Program-made: the position numbers and the translations under genes
From: Fuerstiella sp.
GTDB lineage: Bacteria; Planctomycetota; Planctomycetia; Planctomycetales; Planctomycetaceae
Direction: 5' to 3'
NCBI GenBank assembly: GCA_022843805.1
Contig: JALHMY010000037.1
Span: forward strand, 18,011 to 82,010
Length of the DNA: 64,000 bases
Shown: positions 33,415-43,900 of the stretch, piece after piece
How the letters are laid out: the number at the start of each line of letters is the position of its first letter
How positions within the stretch are numbered: the stretch's first letter is position 1
The notes under the pieces: model-generated
What the model was told of the DNA's origin: nothing
Database searches by the model: none
The model's input: the letters and a program-made list of their open reading frames with translations, nothing else

Positions 33415-34191
33415 ATGCGTACAGTTCAATTGGTGTTTGTGTTATTCATTGTAAGTGCGATGGCTTCAAGTGGATATGCTGGAGTGCTTTATACGCAGGA
33501 TTTCGAGAATCCGAATGGATTCGTGAATGACGGGGGTGATATTAATATATTCAGGAGCATCAACCAGCTGTATGGCAGCCAGCCAGTTGGGTTTGTATTC
33601 TCTCAGAGTTTCACGACTGAGACCTTGCTCGTTGGTGGCACTCAGGCATTTGGCCGCGGGTATGTCGACCCCGATGGACGTGCTGGCAAATATGTAGTTG
33701 GACAATTGTCAGATGTTCAAAACGACCTGCTCGGACTGGCATTCAACGTAGGAGCTTTCAAGTTCCTGAACGTAAGCATGGACATATCAGGTATTGATCT
33801 TGACCGCTTCGGAGGACCATTTGTACCGGCATCCGGTTTTGCACCCGCTTTTCGATTCAGTTTGTTTGACAACCCGTCCGGAGCACCCGGTATTGGTGGT
33901 GGAACACTTTTGGACCGATTTGACGCAACTGCCCCGTTCAATCCGCTTAAGAATAGTTTTCTGTGGACAAAGGTACTCAATGGACTCGATGCCTCAAAGT
34001 CAGTCAATGGCAATGTCATACTGCAAATCGATGTGCTTTCCGGTGGTTACGCAGCATTTGATAACATCGTGGTTTCCGCCGATGATGTGAACATTGGTGT
34101 CGTTCCCGAACCCTCAACGATGGTCATATTTATGGCCGCACTAGGATGCTGCATGGTCCGTGGGATGCGCCGCCCAGGCGTTAAAATCTGA
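33415..34191 (+). CDS. PEP-CTERM sorted exported protein
   Basis: The 258-aa protein has a Sec signal (MRTVQLVFVLFIVSAMASSGYAG) and a C-terminal PEP-CTERM signal: VVPEPSTMVIFMAALGCCMVRGMRRP near residue 229, meaning the PEP motif, a hydrophobic helix and a basic end. This signal is recognised by exosortase and directs surface export, often with exopolysaccharide. The body (LYTQDFENPNGFVNDGG, QIDVLSGGYAAFDNIVVSADD) looks like a jelly-roll/lectin-like beta protein. No exosortase gene is in the window. The gene is flanked on both sides by family B repeats, which hints at a mobile or recombining locus. Confidence 0.9.
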   Translation: MRTVQLVFVLFIVSAMASSGYAGVLYTQDFENPNGFVNDGGDINIFRSINQLYGSQPVGFVFSQSFTTETLLVGGTQAFGRGYVDPDGRAGKYVVGQLSDVQNDLLGLAFNVGAFKFLNVSMDISGIDLDRFGGPFVPASGFAPAFRFSLFDNPSGAPGIGGGTLLDRFDATAPFNPLKNSFLWTKVLNGLDASKSVNGNVILQIDVLSGGYAAFDNIVVSADDVNIGVVPEPSTMVIFMAALGCCMVRGMRRPGVKI

Positions 34192-34257
34192 CTCGCAGGT
34201 GAGGGCAGCAGTAATCGTATTCTGCCAGCGAACTCACTGGTTGTGAAAAAAAGATTA

Positions 34258-34311
34258 CCAGGGCGAATGAGTAGTGAACTCAACGAGGAGGACCGACTCA
34301 TTCGCCCCTGG
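34258..34311. repeat. inverted repeat downstream of the PEP-CTERM gene
   Basis: CCAGGGCGAATGAGT and ACTCATTCGCCCCTGG pair over 15 bp with one bulged base around a 23-nt loop. A run of A precedes it on the plus strand, so it could act as a terminator for minus-strand transcription or be another small palindromic element. Confidence 0.65.
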
Positions 34312-34324
34312 CCTTTGCGTGACC

Positions 34325-34371
34325 AAAGTAGCCATCACTCTCCGAGTGATGCATTGCGATTTCCTGTGACC
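34325..34371. repeat. dispersed repeat, family B copy 2
   Basis: AAAGTAGCCATCACTCTCC-GAGTGATGCATTGCGATTTCCTGTGACC has the same orientation and layout as copy 1. With copy 1 it brackets the PEP-CTERM gene as direct repeats about 1.27 kb apart. Confidence 0.85.
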
Positions 34372-34417
34372 TTCGGCATCAACCTCTGTGTTCAAGCCTT
34401 CTTGGGACCTGGCGAAC

Positions 34418-34491
34418 AATAAGTTAGCACCATAGTCGCCTTTCGCTCCGCGAAAGAACATCCTTTTGCGGAGCAAAAGGCGACACTTATT
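34418..34491. repeat. long imperfect inverted repeat, family C
   Basis: Outer arms AATAAGT / ACTTATT and inner arms GTCGCCTTTCGCTCCGCGAAAG / CCTTTTGCGGAGCAAAAGGCGAC pair around a short AACAT loop. Compensating changes (CGCTCCG / TGCGGAGCA) keep most pairs. It lies about 115 bp upstream of the nucleotidyltransferase pseudogene. Confidence 0.75.
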
Positions 34492-34605
34492 GTCTGACAT
34501 CGCCTCACTGGTGCTGGATGGTGTCCGAAGTTGAAGGGCATGAATAACGGCATTGCGCTGCTATGCGCGATGTTGGATGGTATACTGAGGGAAAGGACAC
34601 AAACA

Positions 34606-34921
34606 ATGATCGAGATCAGATACACTGGCGACGCGCTTTGGCAAAGGATTGAACGTGCTGTGGAAAAAGTGAAGGACCGATTACGATGCGTCACCCGTGC
34701 TTTGAATGCCGCGAATATCCCCTACGCAGTGATTGGCGGAAACGCGGTTCAGCACTGGGTGGCTCAGGTCGGCGAATCGGTCGTCAGGAATACCCGTGAC
34801 GTCGATATTATCCTCAATGAATCTGATTTGGATCGGGCTGCTGGATGAAAGCTGGCTCGAAAGGCTTTCACCAGAACTGCGGCTGCGAATGGAGGAATTG
34901 TTAAACGATCCTGACGGGTAG
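34606..34921 (+). pseudogene. nucleotidyltransferase-fold protein with an internal frameshifting deletion
   Basis: From the ATG at 34606 (after AGGGAAAGGA) the first frame reads MIEIRYTGDALWQRIERAVEK, IPYAVIGGNAVQHWVAQ and RNTRDVDIILNESDLDRA, then stops at 34848. It keeps the GG and DVD motifs of a nucleotidyltransferase domain. The +1 frame then continues GLLDESWLERLSPELRLRMEELLNDPDG and stops at 34921. From memory, intact planctomycete homologues join these two parts through about 90 residues that are missing here. The switch occurs in GATCGGGCTGCTGGATGA, which both parts can read. It is surrounded by repeats B and C. Confidence 0.75.
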
Positions 34922-34991
34922 CCATTGAGGTCATGCAATGACGTTTCGTGTCATCATTTTTCCGCATTGTCATCTGTTGGAGAGTTTCATG

Positions 34992-37900
34992 TTATCTGTA
35001 TTCGTTCCGGGCAACGAGATTCTCATGCAGAAGGAGAGATAAAGGGCCCTCAGCAGCCAGGACTGCCATCACTTGATCGATCCTGTATTGATTCTGATCG
35101 TCAGCGATTTCGCTGATGTCCGGCAGGTCGCTGACATCCGCTGAGCCGCTGTTGTCGATCGTCGAAGTCGAAGGTGCACCTGGCTCGGATCGCCCTGTAC
35201 GTGGGCCACTGTTGGGTGGCTTCGTTTCACCGGATGTCAGAATCAATGCGTTAAACGAGTTGGAGATATTTTCTTCGTCAAACGAATCCGGTCCTGCAAC
35301 GGCTGGCTGCATCGGCACGTTCAGAAAGTCTGCATCAGCAACAACGATATCGCGGGCGATGCTCCATGGACTCATCTCTCCGGTGGAGCTTACGGCTCTT
35401 AGCCAGACTCGGTAAGTTCCTGTCGGCAATGGTGTGGAAGGCATGAAGGATGTTCCCGTGAGTTGCGTGTTCCGGAGATAGCCGGATTGAATTCCCACTC
35501 GATCGATCCACAGTTCATATCGAACAGCTCCCTCTGTCGTTGACCATGTGATGGTCGGCTGGCCCATTGAACTTCCGGAAGTCACAGTCACCGTCGGCCG
35601 ACCGCCGACGAAAAGCGGCTGCGGTGTCGACCAGAGGCTGCGCATTCCGGAGGAGCTCTGGGCCAGCACCTGCCAGCGGTAAGAGCCATCTGCAAGACTG
35701 GCTGGAGGAGTCCAGCTGGTTGTGGTCAGACCAGTTTGAGTTGTCACGACTCCATTCACTTCATTGACCAGCCGCACTTCATAAGTCTGCGCACCTGCAA
35801 CGCCGGTCCAGGTGAAGGTCGGGCGGCGGTTAAAAGTTGCGGAAGTCGGGCCAGTGACTGCAGGCGGAGCAACGATCAGGATTTCGGTCATGTTCAGCCA
35901 TGGTGTCGTAACGCCGCCTGCGTCACGCCCGCGAACCCAGATTCGATAAGTACCCATCGGCCAGTCTGTTGCTGCTGTCCACGCAGTCTGTGTCCATGCG
36001 GATTCGTACACAAACTTCTGCTGGCCTGTTGTGAGATTGTCGATCCAGAGTTCATAGCTCTGTGCACCTGGTAACGCGGCCCATTGAATGGCTGGGGTTG
36101 CGTCTCCATAGAATCGATCCATAGGCTGGACTGCAACAGGCGCACCGATCATAACATTGTATTGCGGGCTCCACTCGGAGCGCACGCCGTTTACATCCAC
36201 GCTTCTTCGCCAGACCGCATAGCGGCCAATGTCAAACGGTGTTGACGGCGTCCAGGAGTTCGTTGAGGCTGTTTCCTGCCGCCAGGGATTGACGCCGGTC
36301 GTCAAATTCGCGAACCAGAGTTCGTAAGATACGGCTCCCTGTGCTGGCGCCCACTGGAATGTTGGAGTTAGCGTATTTGCGGATGCTCCGGGTGCAGTAA
36401 AGCCGGACGGCAGGTTGAACCATGTTGTTGTGTCAGGCTGGTTCGGCAGAGGTTCTTCGTTACCCACCTGATCCACGGCAACACTGTAGAACTGATAGGT
36501 TCTGCCATGACGGCCGGTGAATACGGCAGAGGCCGCTGTTGTCTGGCTTTGCCAGATCGTGAATGGTCCGCCGTTCTCCGACACATAAACATTGTACGCG
36601 GCGATCCCGGAACCTGCCCCATCAGTTCCCGACCACGTGACATTATATGCAGGCGTGGTGACAGGATAAGGCAGCGCGGTCACACTGCTCGATGGGCGAT
36701 TCAGGTCGACTGTATTGAGCCAGGTATTGGTCACAATCGGGGCCTCTGTATCAAAGACAATTGAGGCCTGTCCTGTGTATTCGGTGCCACTGACAGCGCT
36801 GGATTTCGGGGCAATAGTGTACGAGACAAATCCCTGGCCACGGCCCGTCGCATCATCAGGCAGAAGGAAGCCGGCGAGTCCATCCCATGGGAGGTCGAAA
36901 GTCACGGGATCCAGAGATCGGAAGGTCCAGCTCAGCTGGCCAGTCGCCGAGTTAAACAGTGCAGTGACTTCAACGACAAGGCCGCTTGCCGGATCAGAGA
37001 CGCGTCCTGTCCATGACTTTAGTCCTGCGGGGACGTTCATCACGACCTCGCCCCAGCCGAATTGATTCAATTCGAACGAATCCCAGTTGAGATCCGTATC
37101 CAGCTGCTGCGTGACGAACACTTCCTGAGCGGGAGCTGCGGCTGTGGGCACATTCTGGAAGTAGATCGTGTAAGGGAAAAGTGAGGGCGTTGTCAGGAAT
37201 CCCGCAGCGCCTGTTCCGGCGGGCCCGACGATCTCGTTCGGGTCACCGGGAGTCCTCTGTTCGCTGGTCTCAAGGTCCCTTTCGCCCTGTTTGCAAAGAG
37301 AAAGGTAATACAGAACAAGATCAATGGAAGGCTCCTCTCCGGGATTGTCGAGCCTCCATGTATCGATCAGAGTCTTCAGGCATGGATGCAGTCCCGAAAT
37401 CCTGTCGATCTGCTCTCTGGTAATATTCACTGGTTCGGAATCAGAGTTTTCAGTTGCGATGATTACCCCTATCATGGGGCCTAAAAGAGCTCTGCCGTTT
37501 AGGATCGCCTGACGAGTTGCGGCCATAACGCCCTGAGCAATGGGCGGACCTATTTCAGCAAGTAACTCGGCACTCGCGATAAAAGTGTCGACGGCAACCA
37601 ATCCTTCGCCGACGGGACCAAGTGACGATCCGACGATTACCTTTCCGCCCTGCTTTGTTACGAGGGTCCTTAGTTTACGTTTCACATCCCCCTGCAGAAC
37701 AACCTTTAGTATTGGTTTGAGCGGATCAACTGCTCCTTCGCCTGTAAGGCCGGAAGGGTCGATTGTTGTAACCGGCGCATTATCTGCATACCGATAAAGA
37801 TTGACATCGCCGCCCTGAAATCCGATGGGATCAGGCTGAGTGAATCGGCCCGCTGCGGAATCATATAGTCGTGCTCGCATGTCGAATCCGGTGGTCCCGC

Positions 37901-40900
37901 GCTGCGAGACGCCCCACTGACCGTTGAATGTGTAACGATTCGTCGAAACGGCCGTACCAGTGGCCGACAGAATCTCCCCGAACGGCAGATACCGATAACT
38001 GGCCGAGACACTGCCATCCTCTGCCGTCAGTGCTGTCGTATTGCCGGTCATATCGAAATGATAGTAGCTTTGAGTACCCGTGTTCGAAAATCTGGCTTCG
38101 AGGCCGGTGCCAGTTACATACGATGCGGTCTGATTGCCGCTCACGTATTCCGCCAGCACATCGTTGAGACCATCGACTCCGCCCAGTGCGTCCATCAGAA
38201 GTTCGGTTCGCGTTCCGTTCAGTGTCACGGCCGATCGATGGCCCAGCGGGTCGTATTCAAACTGCCAGATGTTGCTTCCATCAGTGATGGTGGCCAGCCG
38301 ATTTCTGCCGTCATAGGAATACTGCAGGCTGCTGCCGTCAGTCCTGACCATCGAGATCAGATTGCCATCCGCGTCGTATTCAAACTGCTCGCCGTTCGGT
38401 CCGGTCTGGTACTGATTCAGCGAGTTTGTCGAATATCCCGCTCGATTACCGACCGCATCGGTGTCATAGCGGTGAATTGTAGTGTCCGGAAGTGTGACGG
38501 CGATCAGCTGTCCCTCGGGATCATACTCCCAGGAGGTGAGACCTGCAGCATCGGTCATCGAGATTGGTCGATTGTACGAGTCATACACATAGTCATTGAA
38601 ACCAATCACTGCCGATGTGTTGTCACGGTGTTCAATGCGAGTGAGCTGACTGAAGCTGTTGTACGTGTAAAGCGTCGATGCACCGTTACTGAATGTCCTG
38701 GACGCCAGTTGTCCGGTTGTGTTGTAAGTGTAGGTGACCTGTAAACTGCCGTTGCGGCTGACGGTTGACAGATTCCCGATGCTGTCGAATGTGTATTCGA
38801 TGGTAAGTCCATCAGAGGTGCTGATTTGATCCGGTCGGCCGCCTGCATCGTAACGGTAGTTGACAAAGCGACCGTTCGGATACGTGATTCGAGTGATTCG
38901 ATCGGTCGCATCGTAGGTGAATGTGACTGTACCTGTGGATCCATCGCTGCTGGTTTCCACGAGTTGTATCAGATTGCGACGAGCGTCGTATGTGTAATCC
39001 TGCCGTGAGCCATCGGAGAACTCGCGACGAGTGATCAGGTTGCTGTTGTTGACAGTGTCGAGTGTCCAGCGGCTGCCTTCGGTCTTCTGCAGAAGTCGAT
39101 TGCCACGGGAGTCGTAACCATAAAGCTTGTAGCCGCCATCCGGATTCACCAGACTCGTCAAAAGGCCCTGGCTGTTTCGAAAGAAGTCCGTAAAACGCCC
39201 GATGGCATCGGTGATTCCCTCAGAGAACACACCGGAAGAATCATAGTCGATGTCTGTATCATGGCCACTGGGCGATGTCAGGCGAGTAATGTTTCCGGAC
39301 GCATCCCGCACGAGTGATATGCGAGAGATTCCCTGTCTTACTCCGGTGAGCCGGCCAGCGTCATCAAACCGAAGATCGGCTGTCTGCCCATTGGATTCTG
39401 TCAATTCCGTGGCCTGACCGAATTCACCTTCCAGCCATGAAATGGAGCGTCCGGATGCATCGGTGACAGTGACTCGGCCGAGATGTGACGGGCCGCCATA
39501 GGTGTAACTGACTGCCTGCAGATTGTTGGCCAGCGAGGATTGCCGGAGACGGCCGACTGAGTCATAAACGAAGTTCGAACGCACGCCATCGATTCCGATA
39601 ACACCGGAAATTGTCCACGCTTTCGGTCCGGTTGTGTCATTGTTCCATTCGTATGTGACAACGCCGGCGGACGAGGTAACTGACGTCAGTCTTTGCTGAG
39701 CGTCATAAGCAAAAGTTGTGACTCGGCCCACAGGATCAGTAGTAGAAACGATTCGTCCGTTCGCGTTGTACGTAAATGTTGTCACATCGCCGAAGTGATC
39801 GGTCAGGGTCGTCAGTCGTCCGGCGGTATAACCGGCGGTGACGCGAACTCCCAGACGGGATTCGGTGTAATCCCATTTTCCATCGGCTGAGTAAGCCGTG
39901 ATTGTTCCGTCGGCTTCGGTCAGGATGTATCCCCCGCCACTGCGATTCGACAGCTGCCCGCGATCTGCACCATATCCGATAAAACTGCTGCCCGATCGCC
40001 GGAATGACCGAATCGAAAACCCGGTGATCAGGTCGACGTTACCATCAGCGTCAGTTACGGCGCGGAGATCCAGAGGGTTTTCAGTGCCTCGTCCGTATGC
40101 CGTCAACTCGAATCTCTGATGAATCAGCCCAAATCGGTTGGCCTGCTGAATCAGGTAGGCCATCGTTCGAGACAGGTTCAAAGTCGAAAGGCCGTCCTGG
40201 GCCAGAACTGCGGCCGCGCTGCGAATGGCGTTGCTCCAGCTTTGCAGCGTGTTGCCAACAAGAGCTGACAGTGCTGGTCGGACGGCGTTTGTCCATGCTT
40301 CAGCAGAAATGAAATCCGGACGGTAAACATCCAGCATGGCGGTTGTAAGGGGCAGCTGACTTTCCACTGGAAAGACCGCGCCTCCCGCTCCGATTCGTGA
40401 CTGAATCGATGTTTCCGCGATCGCGGCTGCTGCCACTCTGGTGAATACATGCAGACCGTTGGCTCGCGGCAGAACAAAGAGTCGCAGCGTTACAGTTTCT
40501 CCCGGCGCATAATTATCCGCACGGCCGCTCTCCTTAACTGCCAGCACGCTGGCAAAGTCTTCCGATGCCTCTGTTTCTCCCACAGGCAGAAATGCGCCAT
40601 TGTCGGTAATCAGCTGTATCACAGGAGCTGGCTGACTTCTGGTGCTGTTGTTTTTTACCGTTACCAGAACCGGGATGTTGCGGAATGGTCGAGTGATCTC
40701 AGGCATATTGACTTCGATCTGCCAGTTCGGCATCCTCGCCCATGCGTCAGCTGCTGATGTGCCGCCCGACACGACCGTAAAACTCTTTCCGGAGTACACG
40801 ACAGGCGCACCGCCATTGCTGGCAGAGATCTGGAATGGTCCGCCAATGCCCAGATTCGAGAATGTGATTGCCGCTGTGGTTGAGTCAACAAGAGTGACGC

Positions 40901-43900
40901 TGCTCGCGAGTTGAGTGCCAAGGCGGAACTGAGTGGCTGAGGTGAATCCGGTTCCTCGTACCGTCAGCGACAGAGCATCGGCAACCAGCAGCTGCGAACT
41001 GATCGACGCTTCGTTTTCGATGCCGAGGAGGCTCAGCGATAAGTTGTCTGCTCGAGTCACCGCGATGCCGGGAGCTCGGCTGATCACGGAAACGTAGTAT
41101 GTTCCGGCAACGGGTTCATCCATCGTGACGCGGGCAATGCGATTTCCGCCTTCGACAATGGCGGACGCTACATAGGGGTCATCAGATCCACCGGTCGGCA
41201 GGCTGTCGCGTCGAATTCGAATTTCCCCGGCATCGTCTGCCAGAAATGTTGTCATCACCTGAATCGTCGTCGCACCGGTGGGTATGGTTAGTGCATAGTA
41301 TACCGGCTCGCTGGTCGGAGCGTTGCTGTTAACGTTCACTCCAAACGGCAGGGCTTCTGCAGCAATCTGAATGGTGGAGGATGCAGGACGAGTATTGTTG
41401 GATCGATTCAGGTCCAGCACGACTCCGGCGGCATCAGCAGCAGGAATCACGAACCAGCGGCCCGGACGATTCGGTGCTGTGACAGTCTCCGTAATCGTGA
41501 TGCTGCCAAAAGCCGACAGCGATGTTGTGGGGGCTGATCGCTTCAGCGGCAGATCGTGCAGATCGAGAATAGAGTTCTCAGAAAGAAACAGCAAATCTGT
41601 CCATGGGCCGCTGATAGTGCGATCCGTCAGATTGCGAACGGTGTACTGAACCTGAAACGTCTGGCCAGGACTGAGCGGCCCCGATACGCCCAGCAACTGA
41701 ACGTTCTCGATCGTCAGGTCGGTGGCGATCGAAGAGAGTCCCAGAGTCACTGTGTTCGAGGTGACAGTCGCAGCCAGCCCGTTCACTTCGATGTCATCAA
41801 ACGTACCGTTGATTGCTGACGCCGTGACAACATCAAAGCGATCGGTCTCCAGCGGCTGAAAGCCGTTTTCCAGTCCTGTGATCAGTGCTCCTTCAAGTGT
41901 TGTCGTACTGGTAGTGCTGAGCCGCCCCATGTTCGTCGTTCCACCCACCAGAGTCGTCAGCGAACCTGTGGAACTTTGCGCAAACGCTCCATTGACGGTC
42001 AGTGTGCTGTTGCTGCCCAGTGTGATTTCCCCCTGATTTTCGAAGGCACCGCTGCGAGTCCAGTTGGCGCCTCCGGTCAGAGCGAAGTGTCCGCGGACAG
42101 TGGCCAGTTCTTCCAGTCCTGTGAACTGACTGCCTGCTCCGTCGAGGTGCAGTTCACCGCCGAGGGTTGTGAAGAATGAGCCGGCGGAAGGAAAGTCGAT
42201 GCGACTGCCGTCGATGATATGCCAGTCACCCGCCAGCGTCGTCACTCCTGATCCATGCGCCGTTTCTCCACGCGGGGCACTGATCGTGAGGAATGCTGCG
42301 TTATCCATCGAGACAACGCCCTGGTTCTCGAAGCGAGTCTGAATCCAGGCGCCGCCTCCGTCCATTCGCACCAGTCCCTGGTTCACGAACAGCGGCGACT
42401 GGCTCACCTGCACACCTCCGTTGAACACGCCAGGAACCTGGCTTCCGTCCTCCAGAGTGACTGTGCCGCTGGGGCGATTGATCAGTGTGCCCCGTCCCTG
42501 GAAGAGCTGGTTCAGCTGAAGCTGAGTTCCGCTCTGAACGGTCAGAGTCCCTTCATTGATAAGTTCACCCCACATATGTCGTGATCCTGCAGCGGGACCA
42601 ATCCTCAAATCCCCCTCGTTCACGAGACGGCCGAAGTTCGTGCCCGCATCCCAGATGGCCATTCCCGTCGGGAAATCAATGACCGCATTGTCCCACCAGT
42701 TGCCACCCAGCCGGATCGTACCGCCACCTTCTGCGGTATAGCGCCCTGAGTAGCGGGGAGAACCGGTGGCTGCACTGCCATTGGACAGGTCGAGTGTTGC
42801 GCCAGGAGACACAACAAAGTGTCCGCCTTTGCTGAAGCTCTGCTCAGAGGGTGTAGAAGACCAGTGACGGAGGCCCGAAAAATCGAGTGTCCCGGCAGTC
42901 ACTTCGATGCGACCTTCCGGTGAGTTCTGCAATAACAGTCCGTCCCAATACGCAGATGCCCCCGGAGTATTTGAAATCAGTGTACCGCTGTTGAACAGGT
43001 ACGAAGGTCCAACTCCATTGATCCAGGCCGAAGGAATATTTGCATTCACGGAACTCAGGAACGTTACTGTTCCGCCCGTTCGGTTGTCGATGGCAGAACC
43101 CTGTAAGCCGAACCCGCTGCCAGCAGAGGATGTATCAATGACGATGCTGCCCTGATTGTGAATCGTGGCTGCTGACATGACGGCTGAAGTGTGTTCGGCA
43201 GGCTCAAACTTCACCACACCCGTGTTAACGAACGGATTGAAGGTGTAGGAGGTAAACTGACCCGGTGTACCGATTCTTCCCCGCACGACTTTGAGTTCAG
43301 AGAGATTGAAGACACCGCTGCCGGCAATCTGCGTACTGCTGCCGTTACCCGAAAGAGCTTCCAGACGCAGCGTTGTGGCCACAGAGTTGAGAGTATGGCC
43401 ATTGGGGTACATGACTCCCGCGATATGACGCCATTCACCACCTCCCGTCAGCAGAATGTCATCAAGGATCTGCACCGAAGCGGATGTTTGAAGTGAAGCC
43501 GATGGACTGACTTCGATGTCGCCCAGAAGGTCCTGCTGAGTGCCACCGAGGTTGAGGGTGCCGCCATCGATTTCAATTCGACTCCCGGTTTGTGATTGAA
43601 TGCGGGACGAAATGGTCGCGTTGATTCCAGTGCCAGTCTTGCGGATCACTCCATGGTTCACCAAAACAGGCTGGCCCCAGTCCGATCGGATTGCGCTGTC
43701 ATTGATCAGCTCAATGACCCCCGTGGCGCTATTGGTGATCGCTCCGGTTGCCACAATCGGCCAGCTTGTGATGAAAGGACCATTCTGCAGTCTGAACGTA
43801 CCGTTGTTTGTGAGGGAGCCCCAGAGACGAGGAGCACCATCGCCCACGGAATTGACTCCGACGGGCACATCAATATTGAGCGTTCCATTGTTGATGAATC

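Noticed and set aside
34531-34921. Abi-type or toxin-antitoxin nucleotidyltransferase defence gene
   Set aside because: The fold motif is present, but the gene is internally deleted and frameshifted and has no partner gene.
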